Assembly: GCA_023667315.1 (NCBI GenBank)
Contig: JAMPAI010000005.1
Span: 1-64,000, forward strand
Origin: Ruminococcus flavefaciens
Lineage (GTDB): Bacteria > Bacteroidota > Bacteroidia > Bacteroidales > P3
Direction: 5' to 3'
DNA length: 64,000 bases
In this document: piece by piece, positions 27,095-35,020 of the stretch
How positions within the stretch are numbered: position 1 is the first letter of the stretch
Layout of the letters: every line of letters begins with the position of its first letter
Program-made: the position numbers and the translations under genes
Notes under the pieces: model-generated
What the model was told of the DNA's origin: nothing
What the model saw: the letters and a program-made list of their open reading frames with translations, nothing else
Database searches by the model: none

Positions 27095-27174
27095 CAGGTT
27101 ATGTGCCCGCGCAGCCCGCCCGTAGCGGCTGTCCGATTACGCAAGAAATTAATAATCACTTAAAAATAAAAGAA

Positions 27175-28548
27175 ATGGAATTACCTTTCGCAGAATCTTG
27201 GAAAATCAAGATGGTTGAGCCGATTAAGAAAAGCACGCGTGCCGAACGCGAAAAATGGCTTAAGGAAGCTCACTACAACGTGTTTCAATTGAAATCGGAA
27301 CAGGTTTACATCGACTGCATCACCGACTCCGGTACCGGTTCGATGAGCGACCGCCAGTGGGCCGCCATGATGATGGGCGACGAAAGCTATGCCGGTGCTT
27401 CCTCCTTCTTCCGCCTCAAGGACACCATCACCCGCATCACGGGCTTCCAATACGTGATTCCGACTCACCAAGGCCGCGCCGCCGAAAACGTGCTGTTCAG
27501 CCACCTGGTGAAAGCCGGCGCCGTGGTTCCCGGAAACTCCCACTTCGACACCACCAAGGGCCACATCGAAAGCCGCAAGGCCACTGCCCTGGACTGCACC
27601 ATCGACGAAGCCAAGGACACCCAGCTCGAAATCCCCTTCAAGGGTAACGTGGATCCCAAGAAACTGGAAAAGGCCTTGGCCGAACACGCCGACAAAGTGC
27701 CTTTCATCATCGTTACCGTTACCAACAACACCGCCGGCGGCCAGCCCGTGTCGATGCAGAACCTGCGCGAAGTGAGGGCCATCGCCGACAAGTACAAGAA
27801 GCGCGTTATCCTCGACTCCGCCCGTTTCGCCGAAAACGCCTACTTCATCAAGACCCGCGAAAAAGGCTACGAAAACAAGACCATCAAGGAAATCGTAAAG
27901 GAAATGTTCTCCTTGGCAGACGGCATGACCATGTCGGCCAAGAAAGACGGTATCGTGAACATGGGCGGTTTCATCGCCACCCGTCACGAAGACTGGTACG
28001 AAGGCGCCAAGTGCTTCTGCATTCCTTTCGAAGGCTACCTCACCTACGGCGGTATGAACGGCCGTGATATGGACGCCCTGGCTGTCGGTCTGGACGAAAA
28101 CACCGAATTCGACAACCTCGAAACCCGTATCAAGCAGGTGGAATACCTGGCCAAGCGCCTCGATGAATTCGGCATTCCCTACCAGCGTCCCGCCGGTGGC
28201 CACGCCATCTTCGTGGATGCCGACCGCATCCTGACCGAAGTGCCCAAGGAAGAGTTCCCCGCCCAGACCCTGACCGTGGAACTGTACCTCGAAGCCGGTA
28301 TCCGCGGCTGCGAAATCGGCTACATCCTGGCCGACCGCGACCCCGTTACGCGCGAAAACCGTTTCGGCGGCCTCGACCTGCTCCGTCTCTGCATTCCGCG
28401 CCGTGTGTACACCAACAACCACATGGACGTGATTGCCGTTGCCCTCAAGAACGTGTTCGACCGCCGCAAGGAAATCAAGCGCGGTGTCAAGATTGTTTGG
28501 GAGGCCGAGCTGATGCGTCACTTCACCGTTCAGTTGGAAAGACTCTAA
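27175..28548 (+). CDS. tnaA: Tryptophanase
   Basis: A 457-residue pyridoxal-phosphate lyase that converts L-tryptophan to indole, pyruvate and ammonia. Visible signatures are TDSGTGSMSDRQWAAMM near the N-terminus, IPTHQGRAAENVLFS, VTVTNNTAGGQPVSM, and MSAKKDGIVNMGGFI with the PLP-binding lysine. The C-terminal RRVYTNNHMDVIA is typical. ATG at 27175 is chosen because the longer open frame would begin upstream of the -7 box. The gene ends at a strong terminator. Tyrosine phenol-lyase is the main alternative for this fold; tryptophanase is favoured by overall resemblance. Confidence 0.9.
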   Translation: MELPFAESWKIKMVEPIKKSTRAEREKWLKEAHYNVFQLKSEQVYIDCITDSGTGSMSDRQWAAMMMGDESYAGASSFFRLKDTITRITGFQYVIPTHQGRAAENVLFSHLVKAGAVVPGNSHFDTTKGHIESRKATALDCTIDEAKDTQLEIPFKGNVDPKKLEKALAEHADKVPFIIVTVTNNTAGGQPVSMQNLREVRAIADKYKKRVILDSARFAENAYFIKTREKGYENKTIKEIVKEMFSLADGMTMSAKKDGIVNMGGFIATRHEDWYEGAKCFCIPFEGYLTYGGMNGRDMDALAVGLDENTEFDNLETRIKQVEYLAKRLDEFGIPYQRPAGGHAIFVDADRILTEVPKEEFPAQTLTVELYLEAGIRGCEIGYILADRDPVTRENRFGGLDLLRLCIPRRVYTNNHMDVIAVALKNVFDRRKEIKRGVKIVWEAELMRHFTVQLERL

Positions 28549-28601
28549 TCGTATTCCGAACTTCGTTTCTTGCCTACCCGTAGCGTAAGAAAACGTTGCC
28601 G

Positions 28602-28635
28602 AAGGGTGGCCGCATATTTCCGGCCACCCTTTTTT
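28602..28635 (+). terminator. Terminator of tnaA
   Basis: An 11-bp perfect stem (AAGGGTGGCCG with CGGCCACCCTT) and an 8-nt loop, followed by a run of T, lie 54 bp after the tryptophanase stop. Confidence 0.92.
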
Positions 28636-28671
28636 CCTTAACCCAAAACATAAACACTGTTGAATTTCCGC

Positions 28672-31074
28672 ATGTCCGCCCGTAGGTTTTCCGTATTCCG
28701 CACCGTTTTGCGGGCATGCCTCCTTGCCTGTATCCCCCTGCTGTCGGTTTCCTGCAACAATGTGGCGCACCTCTCGCCCGACCAAAGCCTGCTGGTAAAG
28801 AACAAGGTGAAGGTCTCCCGGGGCGGAGAGGTCTCCAAGATGGACATGACCAATATGCTGATTCAGGAACCGAACAGCAAGATTCTGGGCGCACGCATCC
28901 GTCTGGGCATCTACAACGGGGCCAAACCCGACAAGCACAACTGGTGGAACAACAAACTGCGCGAATTGGGCGAGCCTCCCGTGGTGTTCGATTCCTCGGC
29001 CATCGTTTCCTCGCAGGAACGCATCCTCATGCACGCCGCCAGCAAAGGCTATTTCTATCCCGAACTGACGTCTGAGGTTAAGCGGAAGGGCAAGATGAAC
29101 CGCAAGGTGGTGGTTTCCTATAACCTTAGGCTGGATGAACCCTACCGGCTGCGCGACGTGGCCATCTCGGTGCTGGACGACAGCCTGCAGGGCCAGTTCG
29201 ACGACTGGGAGAAACGCACCCTGCTCAAGCCGGGCATGCAATATAAGGTAAGCACCCTGGACGCCGAACGTTCCCGCATCGCCGAGAAACTGCAGAACCT
29301 AGGCTACTGGGCGTTTTCCAAGGACTATGTGTCGTATTCCGTCGACAGTTCACTCAATTCCAAGCAGATGGATGTCCTCCTGCTGGTCAAGAAAATGTAT
29401 TCCAAACAGAACGACAGCCTTACGGGGGAACCGATACTGCTTCACCACAAGAAATACTACATCGACAATGTATATCTCTTTCCGCAATCCCGCTCGAAGA
29501 TAAACGAACGCGACTTCGACACCGTGGCGTTCGAGAATGTCTCCCGGCGCGACAGGCGCAAGGGCATTTTCCGCCCCACCTACCACTTCATCAACCAGGG
29601 AAAGCCCATCATCAAGTATAAGCCCCTGCTGCAAAAGACGTTCCTTAGAAGCGGCGACCTTTACTCCCTGCAGAACGTAAGCCAGACCTACAACAACTTA
29701 GGCGACCTGCGGGTGTTCCAGTACAACAGCATCAGCTTTACCGAAAAGCCCTACGACACCACCCTCTCCTATATCGACAACAACCGCCTGGACTGCAATA
29801 TCCATATCATCCAGGGCAGCCGTTTCGGGTTCAGCGTGGAAGGACAGCTCACAACCTCGTCGGGTATCCAGGGCATTGCCGCCGTAATCGGCTTCCAGAA
29901 CCGCAACACCTTCGGCGGAGGTGAGATCCTGAACTTGAAACTGCGCGGCGTATATGAATTTCAGGTAACGGCCGACCAGCAGAAGAACAAGACCTTCCTG
30001 AACACCTTCGAGGTAAAGGCGGAGGCCAGCCTCGAGTTTCCCCGCTTCCTGCTGCCGATAAGCCTCGACCGGTTCTCGCAGTATTTCCGCCCCTCCAGCA
30101 TCATCGCGGTAAGTTACAGCTATCAGCTTAAACGCGACTATTCCCGGGGAACGTTCAACGCCACCTTCGGTTACCGCTGGCGGCAGAACATGGGCGAGCA
30201 CGTGTTCAACCCGATCGAAATCAGCACCATCCAGATGGGCAACCTTTCGGAACGTTTCGAAAAGGCCCTGCAGGAATATCAGGAGAAAAAGAACTACCGA
30301 CTCTATTACCAGTATTCCGACCACTTTATCCTGACCCCGCGCTACCGCTTTACCTACAACGACCAGCGCCAGGGCGAGATACGCGATTTCAACCGCCTCA
30401 AGGTGGAAGTGGAAGTGGCGGGCAGCCTGCTCTACGGCATCGCCTACGCCATTCACGGCGAACAGCCCCAAAACGCGGGCTACAAGCTGTTCAACCTGCC
30501 CTTCTCGCAATACACCCGCGCCGAGGTGGACTACGCCCACCACTTTACGTTCGGCGAGAAGACGAGCCTGGTGCTGCGCGCCGACTTAGGGGTCGGCTAC
30601 AGTTACGGGAATTCCAAGTCGATGCCTTACGAAAAGGCGTTCTTTGCCGGCGGAAACAACAGCTTGCGCGCCTGGCCGCTGTATCAGCTGGGGCCCGGCG
30701 GGTACGCCCACCCCAAGGGCACGCCCGACTTCGAGCGTCTGGGCGACATCCTGATGGTGTTCAATATCGAACAGCGTTTTCCCATCGTGGGCGGGCTGCG
30801 CGGTGCCGTATTTCTGGATGCCGGCAACATCTGGCTGTTCCGCACCAACGAGACCTACCCCAACGGCGTGTTCTCGCCCAAGCGGTTCTACAAGGAATTC
30901 GCGCTGGGAACCGGCCTGGGGCTGCGCTACGACTTTAAGTTTTTCCTTATCCGCATGGATATCGGTGTTCCCTTGCGCGACCCCTCGCTGTCGGGCACCA
31001 AAGACAGCTGGGTCATCAAGCATTTCAAGCTGAAAGACCTTATCTTCAACTTCGGTATCGGTTATCCTTTTTAA
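28672..31074 (+). CDS. BamA/TamA family outer membrane protein
   Basis: An 800-residue Omp85-superfamily protein. The N-terminus has a lipobox (LLACIPLLSVSCNN), unusual for proteobacterial BamA but common for the Bacteroidota TamL-like proteins. Periplasmic POTRA-like domains follow (YRLRDVAISVLDDSLQG, KYYIDNVYLFP). The barrel ends in the surface-antigen domain with KAFFAGGNNSLRAWPLYQLGP (the conserved lid-lock loop) and DLIFNFGIGYPF with a terminal Phe. It probably helps insert or export outer membrane proteins. ATG at 28672 is favoured over a TTG four codons earlier. The acyltransferase gene follows after 7 bp. Confidence 0.9.
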   Translation: MSARRFSVFRTVLRACLLACIPLLSVSCNNVAHLSPDQSLLVKNKVKVSRGGEVSKMDMTNMLIQEPNSKILGARIRLGIYNGAKPDKHNWWNNKLRELGEPPVVFDSSAIVSSQERILMHAASKGYFYPELTSEVKRKGKMNRKVVVSYNLRLDEPYRLRDVAISVLDDSLQGQFDDWEKRTLLKPGMQYKVSTLDAERSRIAEKLQNLGYWAFSKDYVSYSVDSSLNSKQMDVLLLVKKMYSKQNDSLTGEPILLHHKKYYIDNVYLFPQSRSKINERDFDTVAFENVSRRDRRKGIFRPTYHFINQGKPIIKYKPLLQKTFLRSGDLYSLQNVSQTYNNLGDLRVFQYNSISFTEKPYDTTLSYIDNNRLDCNIHIIQGSRFGFSVEGQLTTSSGIQGIAAVIGFQNRNTFGGGEILNLKLRGVYEFQVTADQQKNKTFLNTFEVKAEASLEFPRFLLPISLDRFSQYFRPSSIIAVSYSYQLKRDYSRGTFNATFGYRWRQNMGEHVFNPIEISTIQMGNLSERFEKALQEYQEKKNYRLYYQYSDHFILTPRYRFTYNDQRQGEIRDFNRLKVEVEVAGSLLYGIAYAIHGEQPQNAGYKLFNLPFSQYTRAEVDYAHHFTFGEKTSLVLRADLGVGYSYGNSKSMPYEKAFFAGGNNSLRAWPLYQLGPGGYAHPKGTPDFERLGDILMVFNIEQRFPIVGGLRGAVFLDAGNIWLFRTNETYPNGVFSPKRFYKEFALGTGLGLRYDFKFFLIRMDIGVPLRDPSLSGTKDSWVIKHFKLKDLIFNFGIGYPF

Positions 31075-31081
31075 TGAGTGT

Positions 31082-31630
31082 ATGAAAACGTTTGCCACTT
31101 TCTTACTTCGCCTGGCCGGCTGGAAGGTTAACGACTTTATCCCGCCCCAAAACAGATACGTGCTGATCGTGGCGCCGCATACTTCGTGGACGGACGCCTT
31201 GATAGGCCGGCTGGCGTTCTGGACCAAGAAACTGCCGGCGCGCTTCTTCATCAAAAAGGAATTCTTCGTGTTTCCGTTCGGCTGGCTGCTCAAGGCCCTG
31301 GGCGGGATGCCCATCAACCGGGAACAGGCGCAGCACGTGGTGGAACATGCGGTGAACCTGCTTTCCACGCACGAGAAACTGGCCTTGATCATTACGCCCG
31401 AGGGTACGCGCCAACGCACCGAACGCTGGAAAAAGGGGTTCTACTACATTGCCAAGCGCGCCCGGGTGCCGCTCTACGCGGGCATCGTGGATTACAGAAC
31501 CAAGACCTGCACCGTCTTGCCCGAACCGCTCGACACCGAACAAGATCTGGACGCGCTGACAGCGGATCTCCGCCGGATTTACGCGCAGGCCACGGGCAGG
31601 GAGCCTGATAAGTTCGCGCTGCCGAAATAA
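31082..31630 (+). CDS. 1-acyl-glycerol-3-phosphate acyltransferase-like protein
   Basis: A 182-residue PlsC-superfamily acyltransferase. HTSWTD is the HX4D catalytic motif, GGMPINRE the glycerol-phosphate binding block, and ITPEGTRQRTERWKKGFYYIA the third block with EGTR. It is shorter than housekeeping PlsC (about 240) and has no clear N-terminal transmembrane anchor, so the acceptor may be another lipid. It is co-directional with the Omp85-type gene upstream. Confidence 0.85.
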   Translation: MKTFATFLLRLAGWKVNDFIPPQNRYVLIVAPHTSWTDALIGRLAFWTKKLPARFFIKKEFFVFPFGWLLKALGGMPINREQAQHVVEHAVNLLSTHEKLALIITPEGTRQRTERWKKGFYYIAKRARVPLYAGIVDYRTKTCTVLPEPLDTEQDLDALTADLRRIYAQATGREPDKFALPK

Positions 31631-31639
31631 AAATTAGCC

Positions 31640-31670
31640 TTGCCTTTCTTGTAAAATAATCGTACCTTTG
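31640..31670 (+). promoter_or_regulatory. Promoter of tRNA-Ser
   Basis: TTG (31640-31642), a 20-nt spacer and TACCTTTG (31663-31670) match the Bacteroidota promoter fully, 53 bp before the tRNA. Confidence 0.6.
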
Positions 31671-31723
31671 CGCCCTCTTTGCACTTGGTGTTCGGGCAAA
31701 GAGGCATTCCAGAACACGATGAA

Positions 31724-31811
31724 GGAGAGGTGGCCGAGTGGTCGAAGGCGCACGCCTGGAAAGTGTGTAAGCGTCAAAAGCGCTTCCAGGGTTCGAATCC
31801 CTGTCTCTCCG
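31724..31811 (+). tRNA. tRNA-Ser (GGA anticodon)
   Basis: An 88-nt cloverleaf: acceptor GGAGAGG with TCTCTCC (one G-U pair), D-loop GGCCGAGTGG, anticodon stem CACGC/GTGTG with loop CTGGAAA (anticodon GGA at 31758-31760), a long class II variable arm, T-arm CAGGG-TTCGAAT-CCCTG, discriminator G. CCA is not encoded. It reads UCC and UCU. Confidence 0.97.
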
Positions 31812-31820
31812 CAAAGAAAC

Positions 31821-31856
31821 AAAGAAAAGCCGCTGAATTACAGCGGCTTTTCTTTT
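31821..31856 (+). terminator. Terminator after tRNA-Ser
   Basis: A 15-bp perfect stem (31821-31835 with 31841-31855), 5-nt loop AATTA, and T-rich 3' arm lie 9 bp after the tRNA. Confidence 0.92.
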
Positions 31857-31922
31857 GCAGGAACGAAACCAGGGACTAATACTCGCTCTCCTTATCCTTG
31901 ACCTCTCGCAGGACAATACCTC

Positions 31923-31953
31923 TTGCATACCCTCCTCTTTTTCGTTAACTTTG
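31923..31953 (+). promoter_or_regulatory. Promoter of the holB-PSP1-gldH-PBP1A operon
   Basis: TTG (31923-31925), a 20-nt spacer and TAACTTTG (31946-31953) lie 21 bp before the holB start codon. Confidence 0.6.
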
Positions 31954-31974
31954 CGAGTTTAGGATTTTTGCACC

Positions 31975-33159
31975 ATGCGCTTCAGAGACATCATCGGGCA
32001 ACGCGAGCTTATCGAAAAGCTGATGGCCGCCGTGAACAACGGACGCATACCCCATGCCCAGCTGTTTTGGGGCGCGGAAGGCAGCGGACAGCTGGCCTTG
32101 GCCACCGCCTATGCCCAGTACATCAACTGCCGGAACAAGGTGCACGCCTCTTCGGGCGAGGATTTGGGCGGGCTTTCGTCCGATTCGTGCGGCAAATGCC
32201 CTTCCTGCCTTAAATTCCAGCAGATCGCCCACCCCGACCTGCACTTCGTCTATCCCAACAACGCCGACGGAAGCCGCATCAAGAAAGACTCCCAGAGCCT
32301 CGACTATATCGAGCAGTGGCGCGAGTTGATGCTGGCAAACCAAGGTATCTTCAGCCTCAACGAATGGACGGAGGCCATGAATATCGGCACCAGGCAGCCC
32401 ATCATCAACGTGCGCGACTGCCGCCAGATCTTGCAGACCCTGAGTCTCAAGCCCGCCGAAGCCGCATTCCGCGTGGTGATCGTGTGGCTTATCGAGAAAC
32501 TGGACGTAACCACCTCCTCCATCCTGCTCAAGACCTTGGAGGAACCCGAACCGCAAACGGTTTTCCTGCTGGTTTCCGAAAATCCCGACCGTATCCTGCC
32601 CACCATCCTGAGCCGTACGCAAATGGTAAAGGTGCCCCGCCTCGAACCGGCCGACCTTGAAGCCTACCTGCGCCAAAAGGGGCTGAGCGCCGAAGACGCG
32701 CGCGACCTGGCCTCACGCAGCCAAGGCAACCTCGTGGAGGCCAAGCTGCTGTCGGGCAACAACGAGATGCGCAAGAACTTTCACGAAAGTTTCGCCGACT
32801 GGATGCGGCTCTGCTTCAAGGTGGACATGCCGGGTCTGGTGGCGCTGAGCGAACGGATGAAAGACCTGAAGGGCGAACCCGTCAAGCTGTTCCTGCAAAG
32901 CTGCCTCAACGAGATACGCGCCTGCCTGCTTGTCTCCAACGGCTGCGGAGCCTGGGTGCAGGGCGATGCCGCCGAAAAGACATTCTGGCAGAATTTCTCG
33001 AAATTCGTAACCGCCGCCAACGTGCGCCAGTACTACGATTTATTTAACGACGCCATCTATCAGATAAGCCGGAACGCCGATATATCCAGCCTGTTCACCG
33101 ACCTGAGCATACGCCTGTGCCGGATATTGGCCATGGCAAAAAACAACGCTTCGAAATAA
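31975..33159 (+). CDS. holB: DNA polymerase III subunit delta'
   Basis: A 394-residue clamp-loader subunit. The N-terminal AAA+ fold has a degenerate Walker A (GAEGSGQLALA, no Lys), as expected for the non-hydrolysing delta' subunit. A cysteine cluster (INCRNK, then DSCGKCPSCLKF) forms the zinc module. LLKTLEEPEPQTVFLLVSENPDRILPTILSRTQ is the conserved sensor/SRC region, here SRTQ. It heads a tightly packed operon with a PSP1 protein, GldH and PBP1A. Confidence 0.92.
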   Translation: MRFRDIIGQRELIEKLMAAVNNGRIPHAQLFWGAEGSGQLALATAYAQYINCRNKVHASSGEDLGGLSSDSCGKCPSCLKFQQIAHPDLHFVYPNNADGSRIKKDSQSLDYIEQWRELMLANQGIFSLNEWTEAMNIGTRQPIINVRDCRQILQTLSLKPAEAAFRVVIVWLIEKLDVTTSSILLKTLEEPEPQTVFLLVSENPDRILPTILSRTQMVKVPRLEPADLEAYLRQKGLSAEDARDLASRSQGNLVEAKLLSGNNEMRKNFHESFADWMRLCFKVDMPGLVALSERMKDLKGEPVKLFLQSCLNEIRACLLVSNGCGAWVQGDAAEKTFWQNFSKFVTAANVRQYYDLFNDAIYQISRNADISSLFTDLSIRLCRILAMAKNNASK

Positions 33160-33165
33160 TACATC

Positions 33166-34557
33166 ATGGATCAAGATATTTTACGCAAGACCTCCTATCG
33201 CGACCAAAGCGAAGAACGCGATTTCGTACGGCCCGAAACCGCCGGGAATCCCGAAGAGGAAACCCGCGAGGACGTATTCATGCGGCTTACCGCCGACGAA
33301 AACATCTACAACAGCCGGGGGCTCGCCCACGCGCCCAAAATGGACGAAAGCTGCCGCGAACGCTACCTGCAGATGGGCTGCTGCGCCCAGATGCACAGCT
33401 GCCAATGGACGGACGCATTCCCCGCCATGAGCGCCGAAAGCGAGTTTCCCATCGTGCAGGTGCGCTTCAAGAACACGCACAAGGAATTTTTCCGCCTGCC
33501 CGAAAACGAAGACCCCAAGATCTTCCACACCGGCGACATCGTGGTGGTGGAAAGCACCAACGGCCACGACACGGGCGTTATCTGCCTGCAAGGGGAACTG
33601 GTGCGGCTTCAACTGAAGAAACGCAACCTCAAGCCCGACGCTCCCGAAATACGCAAGATTTACCGCAAGGCGCGCCAGAACGACGTGGACAAATGGACCG
33701 AGACCATCCAGGCCGAGAAGGAAATGCAGCGCCGGGCAAGGGTCATCGCCGCCCAGCTGGGACTCAGCATGAAGATAAACAACGTGGAGATTCAGGGCGA
33801 CTTTACCAAGGCCATCTTCTACTACACGGCCGACGACCGTGTGGATTTCCGCCAGTTGATTAAGCTCTATGCCGAGGAGTTCAAGATCCGTATCGAGATG
33901 CGGCAGATCGGCGCCCGTCAGGAATCGGGCATCCTGGGCGGCATCGGCGCCTGCGGCCGGGAACTCTGCTGCGTAACCTTCCTGCACAATTTCTCGTCGG
34001 TGGGCACGCACGCGGCAAGAGTTCAACAAGTGTCGCTCAACCCGCAGAAACTGGCCGGACAGTGCAGCAAGCTCAAATGCTGCCTCAACTACGAATACGA
34101 AGTGTACGCAGACGCCATGAAGTCGATGCCCGACGCCAAGGCGATCCTAAAGACCGAGAAGGGCGATGCCCGCTGCGTGAAGATGGATCCCCTGCGCAGG
34201 CGGCTCACCTATTCCTACATCGAGATTCCCGGCAGCTACGTGGACCTTACCGCCGACCAGGTGTTCGACATCCTCGACCGCAACAGGAACGGCGTAACGG
34301 TAACCGAACTGGAGGAACTTACCAAAGACACGCGCAAACCCGAAAAGACACAGCCCGAGTTCAAGGCCGTGGTGGGACAGGACGACCTGACCCGCTTCGA
34401 CAAGCCCAAGGAAAACAAGGGACGCAACCGGGGCGAAAGGCGCAAGGGCAACGGGAACGGAGGCAACCATAACGGCAACACCTCCAAACCCAACAAGAAA
34501 CCCGCGCACAGTCTGCAGAAACCCGTTTTGAAGAACAACCATGAGAACCGCGAATAA
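33166..34557 (+). CDS. PSP1 domain protein (RicT/YaaT-like)
   Basis: A 463-residue protein with the PSP1 core (FHTGDIVVVESTNGHDTGVI to FYYTADDRVDFRQLIKLYAEEFKIRIEMRQIGARQ). The cysteine-rich motif ACGRELCCVTFL...CSKLKCCLNYEYEVY resembles the iron-sulfur ligands of Bacillus RicT. The N-terminus adds a short charged extension, and the C-terminal 60 residues are Lys/Asn/Gly-rich and probably disordered. It lies 6 bp after holB and overlaps gldH by 17 bp. The holB-PSP1-gldH order is conserved in Bacteroidota; the molecular function there is not established. Confidence 0.88.
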   Translation: MDQDILRKTSYRDQSEERDFVRPETAGNPEEETREDVFMRLTADENIYNSRGLAHAPKMDESCRERYLQMGCCAQMHSCQWTDAFPAMSAESEFPIVQVRFKNTHKEFFRLPENEDPKIFHTGDIVVVESTNGHDTGVICLQGELVRLQLKKRNLKPDAPEIRKIYRKARQNDVDKWTETIQAEKEMQRRARVIAAQLGLSMKINNVEIQGDFTKAIFYYTADDRVDFRQLIKLYAEEFKIRIEMRQIGARQESGILGGIGACGRELCCVTFLHNFSSVGTHAARVQQVSLNPQKLAGQCSKLKCCLNYEYEVYADAMKSMPDAKAILKTEKGDARCVKMDPLRRRLTYSYIEIPGSYVDLTADQVFDILDRNRNGVTVTELEELTKDTRKPEKTQPEFKAVVGQDDLTRFDKPKENKGRNRGERRKGNGNGGNHNGNTSKPNKKPAHSLQKPVLKNNHENRE

Positions 34558-35020
34558 ACTGCTTGCCGGCATACTGGCCGCGGGCGCGTTCTGCCTGCTG
34601 GCGGCCTCCTGCCAGCGCAGCACCCTGCTCAACAAGACCTTCGACACGCCCCAGCCGGCCTGGGCATATCTGGAGCCGATATGCTTCGACCTGATGGTGG
34701 AAGACACCGTGCAGCCCTACGACGTAACGTTCAGCCTCAAGCATACGCGCAACTTCGCGTGGATGAACTCCTTTTTCCTGATCACCACCGTATTTCCCGA
34801 TATGGAGACCACGGTCGATACCCTGGAATGCATCCTCTCCACGCCCGACGGGAAATGGCTCGGCAGCAAGCTGGGCAAATACCGCAGCTTAGGCTTCCTA
34901 TACAAACAGCATATCTTTTTTCCCATGCCCGGACAGTACCGGTTCGAGGTAAGGCACGCCATGCGTAGCGACAGCCTGCAGAACATTGTCTCGGTAGGGA
35001 TGAAAATTCAACGCTCATGA
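34541..35020 (+). CDS. gldH: GldH family gliding-motility lipoprotein
   Basis: A 159-residue lipoprotein (lipobox LLAASC near residue 22) matching GldH by length, by the motif FFLITTVFPD, and by its place between a PSP1 gene and PBP1A. GldH is needed for gliding and type IX secretion in Flavobacterium, but homologues persist in non-gliding Bacteroidales. A T9SS-secreted protein encoded at 49 kb in this window makes a secretion role plausible. Its stop overlaps the next start (ATGA). Confidence 0.85.
   Translation: MRTANKLLAGILAAGAFCLLAASCQRSTLLNKTFDTPQPAWAYLEPICFDLMVEDTVQPYDVTFSLKHTRNFAWMNSFFLITTVFPDMETTVDTLECILSTPDGKWLGSKLGKYRSLGFLYKQHIFFPMPGQYRFEVRHAMRSDSLQNIVSVGMKIQRS

Noticed and set aside
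27082-27174. Longer tryptophanase start or a TnaC-like leader peptide
   Set aside because: The frame begins upstream of the -7 box at 27087-27094, so it would not be transcribed, and it contains no tryptophan codon.
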